Shown: positions 34,539 through 42,789 of the stretch, piece after piece
Layout of the letters: every line of letters starts with the position of its first letter
Position numbering within the stretch: the stretch's first letter is position 1
Notes under the pieces: model-generated
The model's input: the letters and a program-made list of their open reading frames with translations, nothing else
The model's database searches: none
What the model was told of the DNA's origin: nothing
Assembly (NCBI RefSeq): GCF_024494695.1
Contig: NZ_JANHDP010000002.1
Span: forward strand, 496,001 to 560,000
Direction: 5' to 3'
DNA from: Natronoarchaeum rubrum
GTDB lineage: Archaea; Halobacteriota; Halobacteria; Halobacteriales; Natronoarchaeaceae
DNA: 64,000 nucleotides
Made by a program: the position numbers and the translations under genes

Positions 34539-35267
34539 ATGGATTCGTCCGCGCGCGAACGCTCCGGCCCGTTCGGCCGCATGATCTGGGACTACCACGA
34601 GGGCGATCTCGCCGAGCAGCCCCGCCATCGCCGCGACGACGGCGAGGAGAGCGAGGCGCCCCTGGAGTGGTACTTCTCCGGTCCCGACGCGTGGCCCGAG
34701 GTCGAGCACACCGCGTTCGCGGACGTCTGCGGCCGGGTGCTCGACGCCGGCTGCGGTGCCGGGCGCACCGCGCTGTGGCTCCAGGAGCAGGGGTACGAGG
34801 TCGTCGGCGTCGACCGCAGCCCCGGCGCCGTCGCGGTGGCGCGCGATCGGGGCGTCGAGAACGCGGTCGTCGGCGACATGGGCGACCCCGGACTGTTCGA
34901 GGACAGCTTCGACACCGTGCTCGTCGCCGGCCAGCAGGTGGGCGTTGCCGGCGACAGGGACGGCGTCCGCGAGCTGTTCGACGCCTTCGCCGAGCTCACG
35001 GGGCCAGACGGACGGGTCATCGCTGACGTCTCCGACCCGACAGAGGCGCCGCCGGAGTTCCGCGAGTACCTCGGCGACGTCTCGGACGGCACCGCGTCGC
35101 GCACCTTTCGAACGGTGTACGACGGCGACGTGGGCGATCCGATCTCCCTCCTGATGTTCTCGCCCGACGCGCTCCGACGAATTGTCGCCGACACACCGTG
35201 GTCGATCGAGACGCTGTACGGCGTCGACGAGGAGGGCGGGCACTTCTACTTCGTGCTTGAGAAGTAG
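34539..35267 (+). CDS. class I SAM-dependent methyltransferase
   Basis: A 242-residue protein. The SAM-binding motif [16 protein letters not shown] is at residues ~67-81, acidic motif II VVGVDRS follows, then VVGDMGD. It transfers a methyl group from S-adenosylmethionine to an unknown substrate. It is divergent from the rpl39e operon (177 bp between starts). No neighbour suggests the substrate. Confidence 0.88.
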   Translation: MDSSARERSGPFGRMIWDYHEGDLAEQPRHRRDDGEESEAPLEWYFSGPDAWPEVEHTAFADVCGRVLDAGCGAGRTALWLQEQGYEVVGVDRSPGAVAVARDRGVENAVVGDMGDPGLFEDSFDTVLVAGQQVGVAGDRDGVRELFDAFAELTGPDGRVIADVSDPTEAPPEFREYLGDVSDGTASRTFRTVYDGDVGDPISLLMFSPDALRRIVADTPWSIETLYGVDEEGGHFYFVLEK

Positions 35268-35332
35268 CCCGGACGGTCCAATTTCGACCGCAACCCCACC
35301 GTTTTTCGACGCTGGCGTCCGTCTCCCCGCGC

Positions 35333-35944
35333 ATGGACGTCGTCACCGTCACGGCCGACGCCGACAGTTTCACCTGCAACGCCTACCTCGCGCTGGGCGA
35401 GCGCGACGTACTGGTCGACGCCGGCGCGATGCCGGGCGTCGAGGACGTGGTTCGGGAACACACCGATTCGCTGGACGCCGTCGTGCTGACCCACCAGCAC
35501 GGCGACCACGTTCAGGAGCTGGACGCCGTGCTCGACGCGTTCGACGCCGATCTGTACGCTTACGCCGACCACCCGCGCCGGACGCACGAAATCGCCGATG
35601 GCGATTCGGTCGAGATCGGCGACGAGTCCTTCGACGTGGTTCACACGCCGGGCCACGCCGACGACCACGTCTCGCTAATCAGCGACTCGACGATCTTCAG
35701 CGGCGACGTCGTCGTCCACGACGACGGCGCGTTCGACTACGGCAGCTTCGGCCGGACCGACATGGCCGGCCAGTCCCGCGAGGTGCTGATCGAGAGCATC
35801 GAGCGCATTCTGGATCGACTGCCCGACTCCGTGGAGCACATGTACGCCGGCCACGGGGACGAGTTCCACGGCGAGGTCGTGGACGTGATCCGCACGGCAC
35901 TGGAGCGAGCCGAGAAGCGCGAGCCGAAGTACCCCGACGAGTAA
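35333..35944 (+). CDS. metallo-beta-lactamase-fold hydrolase
   Basis: A 203-residue glyoxalase II-like protein. The metal motif LTHQHGDHV (HxHxDH), [11 protein letters not shown], the bridging Asp in [12 protein letters not shown] and the C-terminal His in YAGHGD are all present. It should be a di-metal hydrolase, likely on thioesters or similar small substrates. It follows the methyltransferase gene by 65 bp. Confidence 0.88.
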   Translation: MDVVTVTADADSFTCNAYLALGERDVLVDAGAMPGVEDVVREHTDSLDAVVLTHQHGDHVQELDAVLDAFDADLYAYADHPRRTHEIADGDSVEIGDESFDVVHTPGHADDHVSLISDSTIFSGDVVVHDDGAFDYGSFGRTDMAGQSREVLIESIERILDRLPDSVEHMYAGHGDEFHGEVVDVIRTALERAEKREPKYPDE

Positions 35945-35960
35945 GTGATTCGCCGAACAG

Positions 35961-36401
35961 TCACTCCATCGTGACGTGCTGGCAGTCCGCCTCCATGCGG
36001 AGCGACGGCGTCCCGTCAGCGCCAGTCTCGATCCACAGCTCGACCCCGGCCCAGTTTGACCCGTCGCAGGGGAGTTCGGGCTGCTCGAACCCCGGCCAGT
36101 CGCGCTCGAACCGCGCCTCGTCGACCGTCACGACGACGGTCGCGGGGTCGGACGATTCGGGAAACGGGGCGTCCTCGTCGGCCTCGTTGCTGTCCGAGAG
36201 CGAGTACTCCTTCTCGAAGACGGCGTCGCCGCTGTCGTCTCGCACGGTGACGCTGACGTCGTACGCCGCTTCGCGGTCGGCCAGATACACTGTCACCCAG
36301 TGGGCGGGCGTCGGCGACGAACTCTGAGCAGTACATCCCGAGACGCCGGCGAGTGCGGTCCCCGCACCGGCGAGCAGTGATCGTCTGTGTATGGAGGGCA
36401 T
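35961..36401 (-). CDS. Tat-exported lipoprotein, function unknown
   Basis: A 146-residue protein. The N-terminus HRRSLLAGAGTALAGVSGC has a twin-arginine and lipobox, with Cys23 as anchor. The remainder is beta-rich (VTVYLADREAAYDVSVTVRDD) with two further Cys that could form a disulfide. It resembles many small haloarchaeal surface lipoproteins without known role. It converges with the hydrolase gene, 16 bp from its stop. Confidence 0.75.
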   Translation of the reverse strand: MPSIHRRSLLAGAGTALAGVSGCTAQSSSPTPAHWVTVYLADREAAYDVSVTVRDDSGDAVFEKEYSLSDSNEADEDAPFPESSDPATVVVTVDEARFERDWPGFEQPELPCDGSNWAGVELWIETGADGTPSLRMEADCQHVTME

Positions 36402-36517
36402 TCATCCCAGAGAAGTCAACCGTCTTACGTTACTCTTACTATGAGCAGTACATAGCCGAACGTACTTTCGCCCCGATTTCGCGGGCTAATTGCTACCGTT
36501 GGTTCCGATGGATCTAC

Positions 36518-37270
36518 TCAGCCCAGATACGTCTCGAAATCCCGCCCCAGCTCGAAGCCCTGTTCTTCGGCGGCATCAGCCATCGTTGCTGTCGGACCGT
36601 CGAAGAACTCGTTGATGTGGACGAGGATCGTTCGATCCGCCTCCGCTTCGGCGACCATCTTCACGAAGTCGATCTCGTCGTAGAGGTCCTCTCGAAGGAT
36701 CGGCGACCCCTCCACGAACAGGATATCGGCGTCCCGGTATTCGGTGCCTGCCGGTCGATCGGGACAGAATCGTTCGACGTCCGGAGCGTAGACCACTTTC
36801 GTCCCCTCGTGATACACCGCGAACCCGACCGTATCGAACTCCGGTCGACCGTGCGCTACCGGGAACGGAACGACGGTGAGATCCCCGACTGTGACCCGGT
36901 CACCGTGTCGGACGGTCTCGACGCCGATATCGTCGAGCAAGTACTCGCGTTCGTTTCGAAGGTGTTCGACTGCAGTTTCCGTCATCCGAACGTCGGTCCC
37001 CACGTGCGGTACGAGGAGACCGAGATCGTCGATACCGCCGACGTGATCGTGGTGGAAATGCGTCACGAACGCGGCGTCGAGCGTGTCGATCTCGGCTTCG
37101 AGAACCTGTTCGCGTACGTCAGGACTGACGTCGAGCATGACGGTCGCCGCTGCAGTTTCGACGAGCAGTCCCGGCCGACGGCGTCGTCGTTCGGCGCCGA
37201 TCGACTCTAGATCCGTGAACATCGGCGGGACGCCGGTCATTTCTCCGCTTCCCAGTAGAGTTACATTCAT
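36518..37270 (-). CDS. metallo-beta-lactamase-fold hydrolase (PhnP/RNase Z-like)
   Basis: A 250-residue protein, MNVTLLGSGEMTGVPP..., with FVTHFHHDHVGGIDDL (HxHxDH), VPFPVAHG, YAPDVE and the C-terminal VHINEF where the last His sits. The LLGSG start resembles the PhnP, RNase Z and PqqB branch, phosphodiesterases acting on cyclic or nucleotide phosphates. Substrate unknown. The upstream reading frame extends 99 codons but is basic; the ATG at 37270 gives the family length. Confidence 0.85.
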   Translation of the reverse strand: MNVTLLGSGEMTGVPPMFTDLESIGAERRRRRPGLLVETAAATVMLDVSPDVREQVLEAEIDTLDAAFVTHFHHDHVGGIDDLGLLVPHVGTDVRMTETAVEHLRNEREYLLDDIGVETVRHGDRVTVGDLTVVPFPVAHGRPEFDTVGFAVYHEGTKVVYAPDVERFCPDRPAGTEYRDADILFVEGSPILREDLYDEIDFVKMVAEAEADRTILVHINEFFDGPTATMADAAEEQGFELGRDFETYLG

Positions 37271-37379
37271 ATCATTTCTCTCGAAGAGTTTCTGAAAAGC
37301 GTGCTGGTGGGTGGCCTGCTTACGCGTATGCTCGCTACCCGGTGATTGGCCGCTGCATTCCCGTCGGTCTTTCGGCGAT

Positions 37380-37625
37380 TCACTCGTCGGAGTCCGGCGG
37401 GTCGACCCGGTAGTCGTCGGGGTCGTACGAATCGGCGAGCGAAAGCAGTAGCAGGGCCGCGAACGCGACGACGGTAGCGTAAAACGCGTCGAACTGCACT
37501 GCCCCGACGCCGATCCGGTGAACGCCCGGCTCGTGGAACGCCACCGTGTACGCCAGCCCGGCCGCACCGATCACCGGATAGTGGTAGTAATCGATCCTCG
37601 ATAGGATCCGGAGCCAGCGTTCCAT
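37380..37625 (-). CDS. small membrane protein
   Basis: An 81-residue protein, MERWLRILSRIDYYHYPVIG..., with two hydrophobic segments (~residues 16-33 and ~46-64) and an acidic tail DSYDPDDYRVDPPDSDE. It is probably co-transcribed with the preceding gene on this strand (13 bp gap). Function not recognised. Confidence 0.65.
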   Translation of the reverse strand: MERWLRILSRIDYYHYPVIGAAGLAYTVAFHEPGVHRIGVGAVQFDAFYATVVAFAALLLLSLADSYDPDDYRVDPPDSDE

Positions 37626-37638
37626 GCTGTAGTCGACC

Positions 37639-38127
37639 TCAGTTGTCCTCCAACTGCTTCGCGTCCTCGCGAGCTTGCGAGCGAGGGCTCGATGAGCAAA
37701 GCTCATCGGCGATCGACGCCAAACTGTCGTCGGGCGCCTCGGTGGCGTCGTAGAAGACGCGCTCGCCGGGCTCGCGGACGCCGTACTTGAACCCCGCCTC
37801 GATCACGTCGACGAGCACCGACTGGCCGAGTTCGAGCCCGGCGTCGTCGGTCCAGTCGACGAGCCGGTTCGACGCCGAGCCCGGGTTGCGCGCGATCGAC
37901 GGCGCGTCGTAGGCGCCCGGGATAGAGCGATCGCCGGCGTACTCCTCGATCTTCGCGTGGCGCTCGGCGCCGTCGACCACGAGGCGGACGACTTCGCCCG
38001 CGGGGAACGCGTCGGCCCCCGAGGAGTCGGGCAGTTCGATCGCCGGGCGGTTCGTCGAGCCGCGTCGGGCCAGCGTGGCGCGGACGGTCGTGATCGAGTC
38101 GTGGTCGGAGGCGACGCGGTCTGCCAT
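37639..38127 (-). CDS. conserved haloarchaeal protein (DUF7112-like) with altered C-terminus
   Basis: A 162-residue acidic protein, MADRVASDHDSITTVRATLARRGSTNRPAIELP (part), with a beta-barrel-like core (AGEVVRLVVDGAERHAKIEEY). I recall a haloarchaeal family of this kind, labelled DUF7112. The last ~20 residues (CSSSPRSQAREDAKQ) are encoded by palindromic DNA (cgatgagcaaagctcatcg and ctcgcgagcttgcgag), unlike the rest, as if an intergenic-type repeat had been read into the gene end. Function unknown. Confidence 0.7.
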   Translation of the reverse strand: MADRVASDHDSITTVRATLARRGSTNRPAIELPDSSGADAFPAGEVVRLVVDGAERHAKIEEYAGDRSIPGAYDAPSIARNPGSASNRLVDWTDDAGLELGQSVLVDVIEAGFKYGVREPGERVFYDATEAPDDSLASIADELCSSSPRSQAREDAKQLEDN

Positions 38128-38153
38128 CGTCTCCCGCTCCGGGCCCGCGGCGC

Positions 38154-38897
38154 TTAAATCGTACGTCGCCAGATTGCCAGCGCGCCTACGCCGAGCGTCG
38201 CCATCGCCCCGCCCAGCGCCGCGAGCGCGCCGGGAAGCAGCCAGTTGCCGCCGAACGCTGGCTCTCGCGAGAACGCCCTCGTCAGGCGTTCGGGCGGCGA
38301 CTCGAGCGCGTCCGGAACGTCGACGATCGCCCCGTCGATCGGGTTGCCGTCGACCGCTTCCGGCGCGTCAGCGTCCACCGGCGATCCGTTCCCCGTCACC
38401 TCCGGGGCCCCGTCGACGTTCGCGAGGTCGTCCACCGCGTTCGGATCGAGCGCCTCGTTCGACGGATCGTCGCCGTCGCCCGGCGCCCTCCCGAGGTCGA
38501 TGCCGTCACCGGACAGGTTTGCGATGTCGAGCGCGTCGGGATGCTCGGCGACCGACGGTACGGGTTCGACGCCGTCGCGGTCCGCGTCGCCGCGCTCCCG
38601 GTCGAGTTCGGTCACGACGGTTTCGGTTCCCCCGTCCGTCCTGACGACGACGACCAGCACCGCCCGGTCGTCGTCGAGTTCGTGGACTGCGGCGTCGACG
38701 ACGCGCGGGTCGGAACTCGTGGCGGCGGCGTCCGCGGCCGACGCGCCGGCCTCTGTACTGGCGTTTTCGTCCGCCGCCGAGGCCGGATCTGCGACCGCAC
38801 CGACCGTCGCCGTCGCTAGCAGGACGACCCCGACGACGATCGCGATCCGGCGGACGACGCCGCTCGCCGCGGCGGATCGACACCGTGCTCCCCCCAC
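38154..38897 (-). CDS. membrane-anchored exported protein, low complexity
   Basis: A 247-residue protein. A hydrophobic signal segment (residues ~16-36, IAIVVGVVLLATATVGAVA) leads to an Ala/Asp-rich exported region, and a C-terminal segment (~residues 220-243) followed by WRRTI anchors it in the membrane. The central part is acidic and poorly structured. No catalytic motif seen. It ends 26 bp upstream of the next minus-strand gene start. Confidence 0.65.
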   Translation of the reverse strand: MGGARCRSAAASGVVRRIAIVVGVVLLATATVGAVADPASAADENASTEAGASAADAAATSSDPRVVDAAVHELDDDRAVLVVVVRTDGGTETVVTELDRERGDADRDGVEPVPSVAEHPDALDIANLSGDGIDLGRAPGDGDDPSNEALDPNAVDDLANVDGAPEVTGNGSPVDADAPEAVDGNPIDGAIVDVPDALESPPERLTRAFSREPAFGGNWLLPGALAALGGAMATLGVGALAIWRRTI

Positions 38898-39051
38898 TTT
38901 TTCTCGTAATCATCGACTTCCGTAATTAGTATGCGCAGCGTGGAAAACAGTAGACATCGTCTGAACGGCAGTAAAGAGTCTCTACGAGCCGGTTCGTTCC
39001 GGAACACGGCGCCGCGGCTGTCGGGCGTCGACCGACGAAAAAGTCGGGGAG

Positions 39052-39450
39052 TTACTCCTCGTCCTCGTCGCCTTCGCCGAGCAGCTCCTCGACGTCGGTG
39101 GAGCCGCGCTCGGAAATCTTGGCGTTGATCTGGGCGACGGCCTCGCTGACCTCGGCGCCGCGGACGGTGACGCGCTTGCGCTCGCCGTCGCGGGACGGCT
39201 CGTAGCCGACGCCGCCGGTCAGCAGCACTTCGCGGAGGTCGGGGCCGTCGACGTCCCCGCGCATCGGGCGTCCGGCGTCGTCCGAGCCGCCGGTGAGTTC
39301 GACCGTGTAGCCGTCGAGACCGACGGCGCCGCCGTCGACGTCCTCGCCGATCGATCGGCCGATGAACCGGTTGGCGTCCTGTCCGTCTACGTCGCGCTGG
39401 TACGTCGCGCCCGTCTCGGGGTCAGCGACGACGACCTGAAAGCTTGCCAT
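39052..39450 (-). CDS. rps6e: 30S ribosomal protein S6e
   Basis: A 132-residue protein, [21 protein letters not shown]..., with [21 protein letters not shown] (part), PMRGDVDG and [20 protein letters not shown] typical of archaeal S6e. The ATG at 39450 is chosen; the preceding 9 codons are not conserved in type. It is monocistronic here. Confidence 0.95.
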   Translation of the reverse strand: MASFQVVVADPETGATYQRDVDGQDANRFIGRSIGEDVDGGAVGLDGYTVELTGGSDDAGRPMRGDVDGPDLREVLLTGGVGYEPSRDGERKRVTVRGAEVSEAVAQINAKISERGSTDVEELLGEGDEDEE

Positions 39451-39542
39451 ACGCCAAGGGAGCGGGCCGTGACTCAAAAGCGTATTGAAACGCCGTTCGT
39501 CGTATCGCCCCTCGCACTACCGGTTCGCTGCCGCTCGGTTCG

Positions 39543-39956
39543 TCACTCCGGCCCGACGACCTCGACCTTGAGGCCTTCGGGATCCTCGCAGTAGAGCGCG
39601 TAGTAGCCGCCGGCGAAGGGGTGCTGGTCCTCGTAGAGCACCGCGGCGTCGTCGCGCTCGCGGACGCCCGCGGTGATCCGGTCGACCCGTTCGCGGGAGC
39701 CGGCGTGGAAGGCGACGTGATTCAGTCCCGGCTCCCGCCGGTCGAACGGCCGGTCGGTCCTTTCGGTCGACGCGAGGACGACGTACGTCGGGCCGTTCTG
39801 CCACGACCGGCCGCCGTCCCACTCGCGTTTCGGTTCGTACCCGAGTTCGCCCAGCAGCCATCCCCAGAAGTCGACCGACGCGGCGAGATCCGACGCGTAC
39901 AGTTCGACGTGGTGGAGCTGTCCGGCGCGGTCCGGATCGGCGTGGTCCTCCTGCAC
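39543..39956 (-). CDS. VOC family (glyoxalase-like) protein
   Basis: A 137-residue protein with the vicinal oxygen chelate fold: the first module begins LHHVELYASDLAASVDFWGWLLGELGY and the second LNHVAFHAGSRERVDRI, ending YYALYCEDPEGLKVEVV (metal-binding Glu). His near residue 12, His in LNHVAF and Glu in KVEVV are the likely ligands. Substrate unknown: glyoxalase, dioxygenase or resistance protein are all possible. Confidence 0.88.
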   Translation of the reverse strand: MQEDHADPDRAGQLHHVELYASDLAASVDFWGWLLGELGYEPKREWDGGRSWQNGPTYVVLASTERTDRPFDRREPGLNHVAFHAGSRERVDRITAGVRERDDAAVLYEDQHPFAGGYYALYCEDPEGLKVEVVGPE

Positions 39957-40041
39957 GGGTCGTCGCTATCGCTCCGAGTGCAAAGTTCCTCGGCCGCTCG
40001 AACCGACGAACGCAAGCCGCTCAGATCGCTTTGCTTCGGTA

Positions 40042-41286
40042 ATGGAACTCCGGTTTCTGGGCGGCGCCCGCGAAGTCGGGCGCAGCGCGATCCTCGTCAA
40101 CGACTCGCTGTTGCTGGACTACGGCGTCCTGACGGACACCCCGCCGCAGTACCCCGTCGGCGACGTCGAGCCCGACGCCGTCGTCGCCTCGCACGGCCAC
40201 CTCGATCACGTCGGCGCCATCCCGTCGCTGCTCTCCGGCAGTTCCCGGCCGCCGATCCACTGGACGCCGCCGACGCGCGAACTCGCGCTGACGCTCGCGC
40301 GGGACACGCTGAAACTGCACGGCAGGACCCTTCAGTGTCCGTTCACCGAGAACGACGTCCGGCGAGTGACGCAGGTGTCAGAGACTCACGGCTACCGCGA
40401 AACGTTCGAGGCCGCGGGCCACGAGGTGACGCTGTTCGACGCCGGGCACATCCCGGGGAGCGCGCACGTGCTCGTCGACGACGGGGAGACACGACTGTTC
40501 TACACGGCCGATTTTCACACCGGCGATCAGCGGCTGGTGTCGGGCACGACCGCGCGGCCGGACGCCGACGTCGTGCTCTGCGAGAGCACGTACTCCGACG
40601 TCACCCACGAGGATCGGGCGGTCGTCGAGGAGCGGTTCGTCGAGAGCGTCGAGACGACGCTGTGGGAGGGCGGGACGGTCGTCGTTCCGGCCTTTGCCAT
40701 CGGGCGAACACAGGAGATGCTGCTGATCTGCGACGCCTACGACATTCCCTGTTACGTCGACGGGATGGGCACGGACGTCACCGAGATGCTCCGCCGGCAT
40801 CCCGAGTTCGTCCGGGACGCCGACGCCCTGCAGCGAGCGACATCTCACGCCCGGTTCGTCACGGGTCGCGACGGCCAGCGCAAGCGCATCGCCGACCAGC
40901 AGACCGCGATCGTCACGACGAGCGGGATGCTCTCGGGCGGCCCCGCGATGACGTACGTCCCGGCGATCCGGGCCAATCCGACGAACAAGGTCACGATGAC
41001 CGGCTATCAGGTCCAGGGGACGCCGGGGCGGGAGCTCCTGGAGACGGGCAGCGCCGAGTTCGACGGGCGCGTGCTCCCGGTCAGCGCGCGCGTCGAGCAG
41101 TACGACTTCTCGGCCCACGCCGATCGGAGCGGGATTCTGGACGTGCTCAACGACTACCGCGACGCCGAGATCCTCGTGAACCACGGCGACCGCTGTGAGG
41201 CCTTCGCCGAGGAGCTCCGTGCGGCGGGCTTCGACGCGAGTGCGCCGGCGCTCGGCGACGTGCGGGAACTGTCAGCTCATCGTTAA
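40042..41286 (+). CDS. beta-CASP metallo-beta-lactamase ribonuclease/processing factor
   Basis: A 414-residue protein similar to archaeal CPSF-like mRNA 3'-end processing factors. The metal motif ASHGHLDHVGAIP (HxHxDH), LFYTADFHTGD, the beta-CASP segment VVVPAFAIGRTQEML, SGMLSGGPAM, and SAHADRSGI with the terminal VNHGD are all visible. It probably cleaves RNA endo- or exonucleolytically. It lacks the N-terminal KH domains of aCPSF1, so it belongs to the shorter aCPSF2-like class. Confidence 0.9.
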   Translation: MELRFLGGAREVGRSAILVNDSLLLDYGVLTDTPPQYPVGDVEPDAVVASHGHLDHVGAIPSLLSGSSRPPIHWTPPTRELALTLARDTLKLHGRTLQCPFTENDVRRVTQVSETHGYRETFEAAGHEVTLFDAGHIPGSAHVLVDDGETRLFYTADFHTGDQRLVSGTTARPDADVVLCESTYSDVTHEDRAVVEERFVESVETTLWEGGTVVVPAFAIGRTQEMLLICDAYDIPCYVDGMGTDVTEMLRRHPEFVRDADALQRATSHARFVTGRDGQRKRIADQQTAIVTTSGMLSGGPAMTYVPAIRANPTNKVTMTGYQVQGTPGRELLETGSAEFDGRVLPVSARVEQYDFSAHADRSGILDVLNDYRDAEILVNHGDRCEAFAEELRAAGFDASAPALGDVRELSAHR

Positions 41287-41416
41287 TCGCGACCTCGAAC
41301 GCCCCTCCGTCACCGACCGACGGCGCCCGCGCGAGTTCTATCAGCCCCGGTCTATTTTCGACCCCGTTAGTCGAGAAGTCCCTGATTAGCGCTCCAAACG
41401 GGCGTATAAGCGCACA

Positions 41417-42316
41417 ATGACAAAGGAGGGGCGTCCAGTACGGCATCGCATGTTCGAACGTCGGCCGGCGGTGAGACGCCGTAGTATCACCGACGCGGCT
41501 CGGACGGCGACGCGGGCCTATCGGGGCGCCCGAGTCGTCGGGAACCGGGCGGTGATGACCGCTCGCCGCCAACTCCGAGAGTCCGATGTCGGCGCCGTCG
41601 CCGAGTCGCGACTCGACGCCGTACTCGATCGATACGACGACCACGCGACGGTGTTCGTCCACGTCGGCCTCAGCGACGTCGAGACGGCGTTCGGCTGCGA
41701 TCCCTACGAGTTCCTGCTGGCCAAGCTCGACGAGCACTTCGAGAGCGTTCTCGTCCAGGGCTTTACGCCCTCTTTCCGGCATCCCGACGTTCGCGTCTAT
41801 CACAAGGAGTACTCGGTTCCCAAGTACGGGACGTTCTCGTCGCTGTTCATGGAGGACAGCGACTACCGGACGGACGACGCCACGAACTCGATTCAGGTCC
41901 GCGGGGAGTACCGCTTCGACGACTGCGACCACCACGATACCTGGTCGCCCGAGGGCTGTTTCGGCGCGCTGGATCGCGATAACGTGCTCTTTCTCGACAT
42001 CGGTACCGACTGGATTCGGGCGGCGCAGATCCACTACCTCGAAGTCCTGCTGAACGTGCCGTACGTGACGACCGCCGAGTACGAGGGGTACATTTACTAC
42101 GACGAGGCCGACCACGAGCCCGTGACACAGCGCTCTCACGAATACGAACTCGCGATGACGTGGAATCGCGCGAAGATCCGGCAGTATCTGGAGCGACGCG
42201 GCGTCCTCGATCACTACGACTTGAACGGGCTGACACTGTTCGCGTTCCGCGCGCGCGATCTCCGTCACGCCCTCGCGCCCCGCATCGAAGAAGAGCCTTA
42301 CTTCTTGGTGACGTGA
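41417..42316 (+). CDS. AAC(3)-fold N-acetyltransferase family protein
   Basis: A 299-residue protein. The pattern VFVHVGLSDVETAF near residue 76, a VLVQGFTPSF strand, GTFSSLFMEDSDYR, the His-containing HDTWSPEGCFGALDRDNVLFLDIG and QIHYLEVLLNVPY matches the aminoglycoside 3-N-acetyltransferase (Antibiotic_NAT) family. Haloarchaeal members are unlikely to confer aminoglycoside resistance and may modify sugars in glycan synthesis. A TATA-like gcgtataagc is ~25 bp upstream of the ATG. Confidence 0.8.
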   Translation: MTKEGRPVRHRMFERRPAVRRRSITDAARTATRAYRGARVVGNRAVMTARRQLRESDVGAVAESRLDAVLDRYDDHATVFVHVGLSDVETAFGCDPYEFLLAKLDEHFESVLVQGFTPSFRHPDVRVYHKEYSVPKYGTFSSLFMEDSDYRTDDATNSIQVRGEYRFDDCDHHDTWSPEGCFGALDRDNVLFLDIGTDWIRAAQIHYLEVLLNVPYVTTAEYEGYIYYDEADHEPVTQRSHEYELAMTWNRAKIRQYLERRGVLDHYDLNGLTLFAFRARDLRHALAPRIEEEPYFLVT

Positions 42317-42395
42317 GCGGCCGACGCGCTGGCTCGTAGCCGCTGCCGGCAGCCGAGCCGAAACGGATTCGGCGTCCGACCACGTAGCTCGCGCC

Positions 42396-42701
42396 GTGCA
42401 ACGCGCTTCGCTCGACTTCGAGGAGTACTTCGAGGTCGTCTTGGAGACCGACGACGCCCAGGCCGCCGAGATGACCGTCGCCCCCGACCGGACCGTCGGC
42501 GGGCCCGACAACCGCCATCCCGACAGCGACCAGTGGCTGTTCGCCGCCTCGGGGTCGGCGCTGGTCACCGTCGAGGGCGAGGACCACCGAGTCGACGCGG
42601 GCGATCTGGTCTGTATCGAGGCGGGTGAGGGCCACGAGATCACGAACGACGGCGACGAGCCGTTCGAGACCGTGAACCTCTACGTTCCCCCGCGCTCCTA
42701 G
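42396..42701 (+). CDS. cupin domain protein
   Basis: A 101-residue small beta-barrel protein from a GTG start. Cupin motif 1 is approximated by RHPDSDQWLFAASG...EDHRVDAGDLVCIEAGEGHEITNDGDEPFETVNLY, with His and Glu residues that can bind one metal. Such single-domain cupins act as isomerases, dioxygenases or sensors. Function not assignable. Confidence 0.82.
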   Translation: MQRASLDFEEYFEVVLETDDAQAAEMTVAPDRTVGGPDNRHPDSDQWLFAASGSALVTVEGEDHRVDAGDLVCIEAGEGHEITNDGDEPFETVNLYVPPRS

Positions 42702-42789
42702 AAGTTTCCGTCACCGTAGTCGGCGCCGCCTCCCGGCCGCGTTCGACCCGATTCTGTAGTAGCTGATACGAACGACGAGCAAAGCGCGA

